In this document: in pieces, positions 1-6,564 of the stretch | Numbering within the stretch: the stretch's first letter is position 1 | Layout of the letters: each line of letters opens with the position of its first letter | IMG/VR virus record: IMGVR_UViG_3300027793_000138 | Location: 1 to 40,631 of that record | DNA from: a virus | Strand: one strand, 5' to 3' | DNA length: 40,631 nucleotides | The notes under the pieces: generated by a model | The model's database searches: none | What the model was told of the DNA's origin: nothing | Seen by the model: only the letters and a program-made list of their open reading frames with translations | Made by a program: the position numbers and the translations under genes

Positions 1-1200
1 TCAACTTGGATGCTAGAAGATGAAAATAATTTGCCATCAACAAAAATAGTTATTGATGGAGTTGGTCAAGGAAGAACCTATACTGTATTTAAAAACAACA
101 AAATTGTTCGGTATGGAAGAATAGAAAACGGATCTATTGGTCTTACTATGGGTGAAATTGGACCGATGCTTGGAGTTAATTCTAATAATATTCATGATAA
201 CGCTGGAAAAATTATGGGGCTGCAGTCTTATGGAAAAGTAGATAATGATTTTTTAAACAAAACAAAAGAATATTCAATTGATGAAGTAAATCAGATTTTT
301 AATTTTGAAAGATGGATTGAACATAAAGGCGATCTGCTACTTGCTGCACACAATAAACTTGATTGGATTAGAACGGTTCATGAAGCAGTTGGAGATTTAA
401 TAGTTAATTTATTTTTAGAATACGCAGATACCGATGATGTTGTTTCATATTCTGGTGGTGTGGCTCAAAACGTTGTATGGAACACAAAAATTTTAAATAA
501 GTTTAAGAACCTTATTGTTGCTCCACATTCAAGTGATGAAGGAACAAGCCTAGGAGCAATTGAACTTTTAAGACAGTTAAATAATTTACCAAAGTTTAAA
601 CTAGAAAACTTTCCTTACTGCCAAAATGATATTGCACCAAAAGACAAACCAACTGATGAAACAATTAAAATGGTTGCACAGTTACTATCTGAAGGTAAAA
701 TAGTTGGTTGGTATCAAGAACATGGAGAAGTTGGGCCAAGAGCATTGGGGAACCGCTCTATACTAATGGATCCCAGAATAAAAGATGGGAAAAAAATAAT
801 AAACACCGTAAAAAACAGAGAGTTTTATAGACCATTTGGTGCTTCAGTTTTGTCTGAAAATATAAAAGATTATTTTGAGTTTGAAAATAAAGATCCTTAT
901 ATGTTATTTACAAATAATTTTATTGTAAAAGATTTTCCTGCAATTACACATGTTGATAATACTTGCAGAGTACAAACAGTTGAAAAAGATGATGGCTATT
1001 TTAGAAAACTAATAGAAGAGTTCTACAATATTACGGGATGTGCAATAATTTTAAATACTAGTTTAAATGTTAATAAAAAACCAATTGCTGGATATCCTGA
1101 AAATGCAATTGATTTATTTTATAGTTCTCCAATAGATTACATGATAATTGGTAATACAATTTTTAAAAAATATGAGGAGGAAAACAGTGGAAGTAATTGA
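1..1200 (+). CDS. Carbamoyltransferase (NodU/CmcH/TobZ family), 5' end outside window
   Basis: Transfers a carbamoyl group from carbamoyl phosphate, via carbamoyl-adenylate, to a hydroxyl of a small molecule, sugar or modified base. The frame is open to the window edge, so the first in-frame ATG (position 10) is probably internal; 399 codons are visible against roughly 550-600 in complete family members. The visible part begins in the Kae1-like ATPase-fold domain (HDNAGKIMGLQSYGK, then YSGGVAQNVVWN) and continues into the C-terminal Carbam_trans_C domain (GEVGPRALGNRSIL, FYRPFGASVL, NTSLNVNKKPIAGYPENA), all characteristic of the family. A 25-codon ORF overlaps its 3' end. Family assignment is firm; the substrate is unknown. 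Some phage members act on hydroxymethylated pyrimidines in DNA, but no hydroxymethylase gene is seen in this window. Confidence 0.93.
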   Translation, partial: STWMLEDENNLPSTKIVIDGVGQGRTYTVFKNNKIVRYGRIENGSIGLTMGEIGPMLGVNSNNIHDNAGKIMGLQSYGKVDNDFLNKTKEYSIDEVNQIFNFERWIEHKGDLLLAAHNKLDWIRTVHEAVGDLIVNLFLEYADTDDVVSYSGGVAQNVVWNTKILNKFKNLIVAPHSSDEGTSLGAIELLRQLNNLPKFKLENFPYCQNDIAPKDKPTDETIKMVAQLLSEGKIVGWYQEHGEVGPRALGNRSILMDPRIKDGKKIINTVKNREFYRPFGASVLSENIKDYFEFENKDPYMLFTNNFIVKDFPAITHVDNTCRVQTVEKDDGYFRKLIEEFYNITGCAIILNTSLNVNKKPIAGYPENAIDLFYSSPIDYMIIGNTIFKKYEEENSGSN

Positions 1201-1264
1201 CCTTGTAATAGGTTTTATTTGTGGAATAATTGTTGGTTATGTTCATGGAAAGCATGATAGATAA
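1187..1264 (+). CDS. 25-residue single-pass membrane peptide
   Basis: A small ORF starting with GTG, seven bases after a very good Shine-Dalgarno sequence (GAGGAGG, 1173-1179). The product is almost entirely one hydrophobic helix (VIDLVIGFICGIIVGYVHG) with a short charged end (KHDR). It overlaps the 3' end of the carbamoyltransferase by 14 nt in another frame, and its TAA overlaps the next ATG (TAATG), so it fits the local pattern of translational coupling. No family is recognised. The strong ribosome binding site and the overlaps on both sides are the support; there is no homology evidence. Confidence 0.6.
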   Translation: MEVIDLVIGFICGIIVGYVHGKHDR

Positions 1265-1527
1265 TGGCTGATCCAAATCAAACACCTGACCGTGGAGATT
1301 GGGCCTGTCCATGTAGTGGCTGTCAAAAAGCAGTTAAATGGGAAAGAAAACAATTAGTTACCATAATAAAACAAATACAAAAAGAATATCTTGAATACAG
1401 GGGCAGTTCGTTTAATGAAGATGGTACTTTATTTTGGGCTAAAGATGATGCAATGACTTACTCTGAAGGTCTTGATAGAATAATTGAACTTATTGAAAGC
1501 AGAAACCCTAAGCCAAAGAGTAAATAA
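1264..1527 (+). CDS. Conserved small phage protein with Cys cluster, unknown function
   Basis: An 87-residue hydrophilic protein. The N-terminal part has a compact cysteine motif (WACPCSGC) that could bind a metal, followed by a helical charged region (KQLVTIIKQIQKEYLEYRG) and a second helix near the C terminus (EGLDRIIELIE). The start is set by a TAATG overlap with the upstream 25-codon ORF, and its own stop overlaps the next ATG in the same way. The family is not recognised. A role as a small regulator or adaptor is possible, but nothing in the sequence specifies it. Confidence 0.75.
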   Translation: MADPNQTPDRGDWACPCSGCQKAVKWERKQLVTIIKQIQKEYLEYRGSSFNEDGTLFWAKDDAMTYSEGLDRIIELIESRNPKPKSK

Positions 1528-1700
1528 TGGATTACAAAGAAATAATATCTAAATCATTGCAACATCATGCACCAATTGCAATAAACATGCACAAGATAGA
1601 AAATCATTTTATTATGGAAATAGATTATGAAGTTATTGTTAATGCAATAGTTGACAACCTAGATAATGCAGGATATAATATAATTAACAAGCAACAGTAG
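1527..1700 (+). CDS. 57-residue hypothetical protein overlapping tRNA
   Basis: A 57-codon ORF that begins in the TAATG overlap with the preceding gene and ends with TAG at 1698-1700. The product is acidic to neutral and probably helical (KEIISKSLQHHAPIA, then IDYEVIVNAIVDNLDNAGY). No family is recognised. Its last three codons and stop lie inside the first ten bases of the tRNA that starts at 1691, so the same transcript carries the small-ORF operon and the tRNA array, and processing of the tRNA 5' end would cut within the stop region. Confidence 0.6.
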   Translation: MDYKEIISKSLQHHAPIAINMHKIENHFIMEIDYEVIVNAIVDNLDNAGYNIINKQQ

Positions 1701-1764
1701 CCAAGTTGGTCAAGGCCCCGAACTCATAATTCGGTTATCGTAGGTTCAAGTCCTACCTGTTGTA
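1691..1764 (+). tRNA. tRNA with CAU anticodon (elongator Met or lysidine-type Ile2)
   Basis: A full 74-nt cloverleaf: acceptor GCAACAG/CUGUUGU (first pair G-U), D stem GCC/GGC, anticodon stem CCGAA/UUCGG with loop CUCAUAA, T stem GUAGG/CCUAC with loop UUCAAGU, discriminator A, no encoded CCA. The G1-U72 pair argues against an initiator tRNA, which has a C1xA72 mismatch. CAU could be elongator Met, or Ile2 reading AUA after lysidine modification; AUA is common in this AT-rich genome. The sequence alone does not decide. Confidence 0.95.
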
Positions 1765-1768
1765 CTAT

Positions 1769-1841
1769 TGGTCTGTAACTCAGTTGGTAGAGTGCCGAAC
1801 TGTTAATTCGGAAGTCGCAGGATCGTAGCCTGCCAGACCAG
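1769..1841 (+). tRNA. tRNA-Asn (GTT anticodon)
   Basis: Cloverleaf with acceptor UGGUCUG/CAGACCA, anticodon stem CCGAA/UUCGG, loop CUGUUAA (anticodon GUU) and T stem GCAGG/CCUGC. Discriminator G is followed by an encoded CCA (1842-1844). The T loop reads AUCGUAG instead of the usual UUCRANN form: positions 54 and 58 are A and U where U and A are nearly universal. It is listed as functional because all stems pair perfectly. Confidence 0.93.
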
Positions 1842-1845
1842 CCAA

Positions 1846-1917
1846 GTCTCCATCGTCTAGTGGTTAGGACAACACCCTTTCACGGTGTAAACGAGAGTTC
1901 AATTCTCTCTGGAGATG
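1846..1917 (+). tRNA. tRNA-Glu (TTC anticodon)
   Basis: Cloverleaf of 72 nt with acceptor GUCUCCA/UGGAGAU, anticodon stem ACACC/GGUGU, loop CUUUCAC (anticodon UUC), T stem GAGAG/CUCUC with canonical loop UUCAAUU and discriminator G. No CCA is encoded. It follows tRNA-Asn after one base beyond that gene's CCA. Confidence 0.96.
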
Positions 1918-1918
1918 C

Positions 1919-1990
1919 GCCTTCTTAACTCAGTGGTAGAGTACTCGCCTTGTAAGCGAGATGTCGTCAGTTCAATCCTGACAGAAGGCT
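1919..1990 (+). tRNA. tRNA-Thr (TGT anticodon)
   Basis: Cloverleaf with acceptor GCCUUCU/AGAAGGC, anticodon stem CUCGC/GCGAG, loop CUUGUAA (anticodon UGU), T stem GUCAG/CUGAC with loop UUCAAUC and discriminator U, followed by encoded CCA (1991-1993). Separated from tRNA-Glu by a single base. Confidence 0.96.
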
Positions 1991-1994
1991 CCAA

Positions 1995-2066
1995 ACCTCT
2001 GTAACTCAGTGGAAGAGTGACACCCTTCTAAGGTGTAGGTCGCAGGTTCAAATCCTGCCAGGGGTA
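1995..2066 (+). tRNA. tRNA-Arg (TCT anticodon)
   Basis: Cloverleaf with acceptor ACCUCUG/CAGGGGU, anticodon stem ACACC/GGUGU, loop CUUCUAA (anticodon UCU, reading AGA), T stem GCAGG/CCUGC with loop UUCAAAU and discriminator A. No CCA is encoded. Last gene of the + strand array; the stop codon of the convergent - strand gene lies only four bases further on, and no terminator hairpin is visible between them. Confidence 0.96.
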
Positions 2067-2069
2067 CTT

Positions 2070-2636
2070 TTATTTATATGTTCCGCCACGGCGCTTGTAT
2101 TCTTGCACTACCCAGCCGTTAGCGTATGCTGATGGGTAAACCTTAAACTTTTTCTTCGCTGCTGCAATTACTCTTGCATACAGTTCTTTGTCTGCTGGTT
2201 CACCCTTTCTGTTTCCAATTACACCACCGTAATTTTCTTTTTTAGATAAATCAAAAACTTCTGTTAATCTTTCTGCTCCAGGAATAAACTTACCAAAATT
2301 AATAAATAGATCAGATGCTTCTTTATTTCTGTTTACAATTGCTCTTGACCATGAGAAACCAGCATCTCCGCCCCATGCGTCCCACATGATACGGCCATTG
2401 GATGGATTAGATGTATTATAAAAATCTTTACCTTTTTTGTCTACTTCGTGACGGGAGAAAAAAGAATACATTCTTTTAACTGTATCAAGAGACATTGATC
2501 TACCTGCAACAATATCACTTGCTCTTCCCCAGCCTACAGGGGTTCCAGCACCAGTTGCTTTGCCATCTTCTTTCCACTTCAAAGCACGTCTAGCAGCAGC
2601 CTTCATGCCAGCATTTGGAGTATATGTATCAGCCAT
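2070..2636 (-). CDS. Conserved actinophage protein with DUF5872-like C-terminus
   Basis: A 188-residue basic protein. The N-terminal half (TPVGWGRASDIVAGRSMS, SFFSRHEVDKKG, NGRIMWDAWGGDAG) is a block that recurs in actinophage structural or protease-fusion proteins. The C-terminal end (KFKVYPSAYANGW, then EYKRRGG) looks like the DUF5872 motif. No catalytic residues are evident. It converges on the tRNA array and is the last gene of the long - strand run. A TATAAT box ends seven bases before the ATG, which suggests a leaderless mRNA. The function is unknown; assignment to the DUF5872 group is from motif memory. Confidence 0.8.
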   Translation of the reverse strand: MADTYTPNAGMKAAARRALKWKEDGKATGAGTPVGWGRASDIVAGRSMSLDTVKRMYSFFSRHEVDKKGKDFYNTSNPSNGRIMWDAWGGDAGFSWSRAIVNRNKEASDLFINFGKFIPGAERLTEVFDLSKKENYGGVIGNRKGEPADKELYARVIAAAKKKFKVYPSAYANGWVVQEYKRRGGTYK

Positions 2637-2642
2637 CCTACC

Positions 2643-2648
2643 ATTATA
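2643..2648 (-). promoter_or_regulatory. -10 box placed for a leaderless transcript
   Basis: TATAAT on the - strand, followed by six bases (GGTAGG) and then the ATG of the DUF5872-like gene. Transcription normally starts about seven bases after the -10 box, which would place +1 on the A of the ATG. No good -35 hexamer is seen at 16-19 bp. The box lies in the 22-nt gap between the methyltransferase stop and this gene. Confidence 0.55.
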
Positions 2649-2664
2649 CCCTATTTAATCAGAC

Positions 2665-3312
2665 TTAGACTGTAGTTTTAAATATTACAAAGCAATAACT
2701 GGCAGTATTGTCAAAGGTTACCAAGATAAAGTTATACCCCTTTTCCTTTAGGTATTTCTTTATTGGTTCATGTGTATAGTATGTATCCTCAATAATATAT
2801 ATGCCATTATGCTTTAGCCTGTCCCACGAATTTTCAAGCAGTGTTATATTGGCATGAGCCTCATGAAGGCCGTCATCAAGAATAACATCAAAATCTGATT
2901 CACCTATCTGCTCCCACATATTATTAATAGATTCTGGATCTGTTTGATCAACTTGATAGGTTTTAATTCTATCTTCTTCAAAAAGAATACGGTCATCTAT
3001 ATCTGCACCATATATCTGAGCATTCCAGAAATAATCTCTCCAGCCTCTTAGTGAAGCCCCTGGGACACCATTAGCAGTCATATTAGACTGTATATCTTCA
3101 TTGTTTGTGCCAATTCCACATTCAAATATCTTCTTAGCATCATCACGAATTGTTGCAAACAATATATGGTATATGTCTGTGTATCTATTCGCTATCCAAC
3201 CAGAAGGTGTTATATCTACCTCATGAGGAGAACCCTTGTCGCTTCCATAATTCTTCATTAATGATGACAGGAAGTTTGCCCCTTTGTCATATTCAATACT
3301 TATCTTATTCAT
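2665..3312 (-). CDS. SAM-dependent methyltransferase, macrocin/MycE-like class I
   Basis: Probably methylates a sugar hydroxyl or similar acceptor. The 215-residue protein has a class I Rossmann layout: a GSDKG-containing N-terminal segment, motif I at ECGIGTNNED, an acidic motif at IYGADIDDR, and motif IV at DVILDDGLHEAH, where acids and histidine could hold a divalent metal as in macrocin-type O-methyltransferases. It ends with the usual SYCFVIFK beta strand. The start has a good ribosome binding site (GGGGATAAT before ATG). It follows three glycosyltransferase genes with only one intergenic base to the nearest, so a role in decorating the same glycan is a reasonable inference; the substrate is unknown. 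Confidence 0.82.
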   Translation of the reverse strand: MNKISIEYDKGANFLSSLMKNYGSDKGSPHEVDITPSGWIANRYTDIYHILFATIRDDAKKIFECGIGTNNEDIQSNMTANGVPGASLRGWRDYFWNAQIYGADIDDRILFEEDRIKTYQVDQTDPESINNMWEQIGESDFDVILDDGLHEAHANITLLENSWDRLKHNGIYIIEDTYYTHEPIKKYLKEKGYNFILVTFDNTASYCFVIFKTTV

Positions 3313-3313
3313 A

Positions 3314-4027
3314 TTATCCCCACTTCTTCATTACGAATTTATCATAAAAATATTCCATTGCAGACTTTGGTGGAAAATAGTTTTTGTCTATTCCTCCACG
3401 AGTTGTCATTGAGTGATAAACAGAAATACTTTTTGAAGTTTTCTCTAATAATTTAATTTCTTTTGTATGTTTTGGATTCCATAATTTTTCCCATTGAGAC
3501 CAGTGAACTCCACAAAAAACTTCCATTGGCTGAACATGTTCCATTAATTCAAAAGATCTAAATGCTTTGTCTACAAGGGCTGGACCAACATCAGTCCACT
3601 TAATCTTTGTTTTATCAAATTGAGTTGACTTCTTAATTAAATAATTTAATGCTGGAGAATCTTGCGGTAAAGCAAGAACACCACCAACCACTGTATCATT
3701 TTCCAGGCAAGCATAGGTATATCCAAGCCCGTCCCAGTCAGGTGATAAACAAATAGTATCAGCATCTACCCATGTCAAACCAGTCTTTTTAATCATCCTA
3801 TATCTAAATAAATCAGAGAATGCTGCATATGTATTCTGTACTAGGAACATCTCAGACTCATCCATAATATCCCCCGCAAAAGCCTTCTGAACGCCCTCTG
3901 GGACCTTCATATCCATGTCGTATACATAAAGGGTAAGGTTGTGGCCATGATATATGAAAGAAGATAAAGATACTTCTTGTATTTTTGTCATTGGGTTTCC
4001 TACCCATAAAGATCCAAATTTAGCCAT
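3314..4027 (-). CDS. Glycosyltransferase, DXD sugar-binding (GT32-like) family
   Basis: Likely transfers a sugar from a nucleotide sugar to a glycan. The 237-residue protein contains FSDLFRYRMIKKTG followed by WVDADTICL. This is the standard spacing of the GT32/alpha-1,4-GalT group, in which the DXD motif (here DAD) binds the metal-nucleotide-sugar. Downstream blocks DVGPALVDKAF and VYHSMTTRGG fit the acceptor-side half. The N terminus (SLWVGNPMTKIQEVSLSSF) matches the family's opening. There is no membrane segment. It overlaps the GT25-like gene by 8 nt and the methyltransferase starts one base after its stop, so the three are probably co-translated. Confidence 0.83.
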   Translation of the reverse strand: MAKFGSLWVGNPMTKIQEVSLSSFIYHGHNLTLYVYDMDMKVPEGVQKAFAGDIMDESEMFLVQNTYAAFSDLFRYRMIKKTGLTWVDADTICLSPDWDGLGYTYACLENDTVVGGVLALPQDSPALNYLIKKSTQFDKTKIKWTDVGPALVDKAFRSFELMEHVQPMEVFCGVHWSQWEKLWNPKHTKEIKLLEKTSKSISVYHSMTTRGGIDKNYFPPKSAMEYFYDKFVMKKWG

Positions 4028-4619
4028 TCATTCCTCTTAATATAATATTAGTTGATGCTGTATTACTGTGCTGATAAAAAACTGGTTTCTTTAAAGCATA
4101 AACATTAAAATATTTTTGAACAAGTGCAAAACCTTGGTCAATATGCTGATTATTATCTCCAGACCATTTAGCAATTTTCTTTGATAACTCTATGTATTCT
4201 GGCGATATGTATAATATAGCATGAGTAGCAAGCATTCCATTTATTTTATAAATACCTGAAAAATCTGTATGTTTTTGATAAGAAAAATTGTTTAGTTTAG
4301 ATTCGCTATTAAGAAAACCCCATCCAGACAAACCAAGATATAAAGCATCAGTATCGTCTGGTATTTCAAAAACATATGAATCATTTTTAATAACACAATC
4401 ATCTTCAAGTATTATTGTTGGACTGCTCATGTTTTCTAAAATTCCGTAATGAGACTTTGCACATCCCGCCATTGGTTGTTTTGGCATAGCAATACCTGAA
4501 AACCTTGAGTATTGATTAAACCCAACATCTTTGCCAAGTTTTATCATGTCAGTGTTTCTATCTTGATGTTTATCCATGTTAATGTAAAAAGTTGGGAATT
4601 TTCTTAGATCAATTTTCAT
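4020..4619 (-). CDS. Glycosyltransferase family 25-like protein
   Basis: A 199-residue protein with the layout of LPS/collagen-type GT25 enzymes: FYINMDKHQDRN at the N terminus, GCAKSHYGILE near the middle of the first half, and IILEDDCVI, which carries the DXD-like acidic motif. The middle part (GIYKINGMLATHAILYISP) matches the region that selects the acceptor in GT25. The enzyme is short for the family but has no visible break. It overlaps the preceding GT2 gene by 4 nt (ATGA) and the next gene by 8 nt. Function: sugar transfer in the phage-encoded glycan-modification set; donor and acceptor unknown. Confidence 0.82.
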   Translation of the reverse strand: MKIDLRKFPTFYINMDKHQDRNTDMIKLGKDVGFNQYSRFSGIAMPKQPMAGCAKSHYGILENMSSPTIILEDDCVIKNDSYVFEIPDDTDALYLGLSGWGFLNSESKLNNFSYQKHTDFSGIYKINGMLATHAILYISPEYIELSKKIAKWSGDNNQHIDQGFALVQKYFNVYALKKPVFYQHSNTASTNIILRGMNG

Positions 4620-5326
4620 TTATTTAACTCTTTTTTCAGTATGTATTTATCTGTAAAATATTGTTTTTCTTTTATTAGTCCTTTTGCTGTTGCATGATTA
4701 TCGTGTATAAACCTAATATCTGTCTTAAGTAATTTAATGTTATATCCTGCAATTTCTTTAGAAAAATATGAAATCCACAAATCATCAAGTACATAATATT
4801 TTTTTGGACAATTAAAAAAGTCTTTATGCAAAAAAAGTTTTGCATTACACATCAGTCCACCGCCACCAGCGTAGTTTCCTAACTCTCCTGGCTTCAACAT
4901 AACCTTTTCCCAATAGTTATCAATTATTTTATGTGCGTAAAAAGACTTAACTGTATTATCTTCATACTGATCATAACAATCCTGAATAAAGTTTGCTGGA
5001 ATTCTTTCATCATCATCAATGATAATAATTTTTTCATATCCACTTTTTGCAAGTTCTTTTGCTAGTATAAATCTACTAAAAATACTATATTTATTATGAT
5101 GTTCTTTAATAAAAAGATTATACTGAAAAGATTCTAAAAATTTATTAGTTGTATTTAATATGTGTGGGTCACCATTTGAGTTATCAGATATATAAAAATC
5201 AAAGTCTAAATTAGTTTGACTATTAAGGTCGCTATATGTTTTGGGCAAGTTCTTGTATCTAAGATAGGTGCACATTATTAATGCAGTCTTAGATTTAGGT
5301 TTAATTTGATTTTGAAATATATACAT
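4616..5326 (-). CDS. Glycosyltransferase family 2
   Basis: A GT-A fold enzyme of about 236 residues. Visible motifs are ALIMCTYLRYKNL (nucleotide-binding start), FDFYISDNSNGDP, IIIIDDDERIP (DXD metal motif) and YYVLDDLWISYF (likely the ED catalytic-base region). This is the first gene after a terminator. The start is uncertain: the ATG at 5326 is chosen here, but a TTG at 5338 would add four residues; neither has a strong Shine-Dalgarno sequence. Its own promoter was not found, so expression may come from read-through past the terminator or from a promoter I cannot read. Confidence 0.85.
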   Translation of the reverse strand: MYIFQNQIKPKSKTALIMCTYLRYKNLPKTYSDLNSQTNLDFDFYISDNSNGDPHILNTTNKFLESFQYNLFIKEHHNKYSIFSRFILAKELAKSGYEKIIIIDDDERIPANFIQDCYDQYEDNTVKSFYAHKIIDNYWEKVMLKPGELGNYAGGGGLMCNAKLFLHKDFFNCPKKYYVLDDLWISYFSKEIAGYNIKLLKTDIRFIHDNHATAKGLIKEKQYFTDKYILKKELNK

Positions 5327-5336
5327 AATGGTATCC

Positions 5337-5373
5337 AAAAAAGAGAGGGATAGGCTAGATATGCATATCCCTC
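5337..5373 (-). terminator. Rho-independent terminator after the halogenase/holin-like operon
   Basis: On the - strand, GAGGGATA (5366-5373) and TATCCCTC (5345-5352) form an 8-bp stem with a 13-base loop, followed by a U-rich run (UCUUUUUU). It lies 10 bases after the stop of the holin-like gene and just before the GT2 gene. Confidence 0.85.
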
Positions 5374-5382
5374 CCTAAAGAA

Positions 5383-5661
5383 TTACTTCTTCTTTGGTGC
5401 AGCCTTCTTGACAGCCTTCTTGACAGGAGCCTTCTTAACGGTTGCCTTCTTAACTGCAGCATCAACTTCTGCTACATCTGGAAGACGACCAAACGCCTTA
5501 TCATTAGGGTTGAGTGCTCTCAATGCAACTGGCGCAAGCGCAGCCAATAGTGAGTAAGCAAGAGTCTTAGGGTCTGTTACCCCAGACATGTATAGTGCAA
5601 GGCCTGCACCAAGGACTGATCGTCCATATGATGCTAGTAGTGCCTTAATTTGTTCATTCAT
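5383..5661 (-). CDS. Holin-like membrane protein with Lys/Ala-rich tail
   Basis: A 92-residue protein: amphipathic start (MNEQIKALLASYGRS), two adjacent hydrophobic segments (VLGAGLALYMSGV, and LAYSLLAALAPVALRAL), then an AFGRLPDVAEVD linker and a tail of repeated KKA/KKAP units. The short size, paired membrane segments and highly basic C-terminal tail fit a phage holin, but the tail would also bind nucleic acid or the acidic cell envelope. The start is chosen at an ATG with an AGGAGG ribosome binding site; the longer frame upstream overlaps the XapX gene and has no support. It is the last gene before a strong terminator. Holin is an inference from topology. Confidence 0.75.
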   Translation of the reverse strand: MNEQIKALLASYGRSVLGAGLALYMSGVTDPKTLAYSLLAALAPVALRALNPNDKAFGRLPDVAEVDAAVKKATVKKAPVKKAVKKAAPKKK

Positions 5662-5672
5662 ATATTTTCCTC

Positions 5673-5831
5673 CTAGGATATTATATTCGTTATAACTGTA
5701 AAGCCAATCCATAAACCAATAATTCCTGCGACTCCCGCAAAAACTGGTGGTGCTGGTACTGGCAATTTGAATGCAGCAAATACTACGCCACATCCAAAAC
5801 CTGTTAATGTTGATAGAAATATTTCTTTCAT
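5673..5831 (-). CDS. XapX domain (DUF1427-like) membrane protein
   Basis: A 52-residue, almost wholly hydrophobic protein with two membrane segments flanking the motif LPVPAPPVFAGVAGIIG, which is the signature of XapX proteins. The start is the ATG one base after the stop of the upstream gene (TAATATG) with GAAAGAG upstream; a longer frame would run into that gene. The function of XapX proteins is not established. Position next to the holin-like gene suggests a membrane accessory role. Confidence 0.75.
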   Translation of the reverse strand: MKEIFLSTLTGFGCGVVFAAFKLPVPAPPVFAGVAGIIGLWIGFTVITNIIS

Positions 5832-5832
5832 A

Positions 5833-6564
5833 TTAATCAAACTCTTTCTTTTTCCAATGTTCTTTTTTGTACCCATTCATAATATGTCTTTTGACCATAT
5901 GTTTTTCTCTTCTTCTTTTCTTTTGATCAAACTCTAATGCTTCAGATTTCCAGTTTTCTCTTTTAATGAAGGTAAACTGTATAATCGGTGTACCTGCTGG
6001 AATAACCCCTTCAAAACCTTCTTTTAATAAGAATGGAATTGGACCATCACCATTCCAGGTATCAGTATCTATTACTCCAGTAAAAGTGTGGAACGGCAAA
6101 TCAAACCTATTATTGGGATGATGATATACAGTGCTATACCCTAGTGGCGTTTTTGTATCCCACATGGTATACCATTGAAATTCTGTATCATAGTATCCGT
6201 CAAACTTTGGAAGAGCAAAAGGTGCATCAGTTTCTTCTTGTCTTGTTGTTATAGGTCTTTCCGTAAGGTTATTACCACCACCAGCCCAAGTATAACTAAT
6301 GTCATCTCTGTTTGTTTTAGGATCTTTTCCGTGATATTGAATAACAACATCTGTTGCCAATTCCATTGTATAGCCACTTGTAAAAGAATCTAAAAATGGC
6401 ATACAACTTTTAGGTCCAGGAACTAAGAAACCATTTTTTTCTTTATAAGATCCACTCATTTTTTTATACCATTCAGGAATATATTTTTTGGATGGTTGTG
6501 GATACCTATTTATATCAGAAACAATCTGACTTCTAGGAACAAAAAATACTTTTTTATTTTTCAT
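5833..6564 (-). CDS. Phage auxiliary protein, DUF6065-like beta-rich family
   Basis: A 243-residue soluble protein with many aromatic residues and a basic, Lys/Arg-rich C terminus. Landmarks: PEWYKKM near residue 30, CMPFLDSFTSGYTMEL, SYTWAGGGNNLTERP, FDLPFHTFTGVIDTD, and GVIPAGTPIIQFTFIKRENW. The late IPAGTPI-type turn followed by an aromatic strand suggests a cupin-like beta sandwich. Similar proteins occur in cyanophages and other aquatic phages without known function. It overlaps the upstream TM/coiled-coil gene by 11 nt and is followed by XapX. The protein at 16398-17147 has a comparable layout and may be a distant relative. The DUF number is from memory. Confidence 0.7.
   Translation of the reverse strand: MKNKKVFFVPRSQIVSDINRYPQPSKKYIPEWYKKMSGSYKEKNGFLVPGPKSCMPFLDSFTSGYTMELATDVVIQYHGKDPKTNRDDISYTWAGGGNNLTERPITTRQEETDAPFALPKFDGYYDTEFQWYTMWDTKTPLGYSTVYHHPNNRFDLPFHTFTGVIDTDTWNGDGPIPFLLKEGFEGVIPAGTPIIQFTFIKRENWKSEALEFDQKKRRREKHMVKRHIMNGYKKEHWKKKEFD

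Noticed and set aside
5662-5793. Extension of the holin-like gene upstream
   Set aside because: The extra N terminus runs antiphase through the XapX gene and has no similarity; AGGAGG precedes the ATG at 5661.
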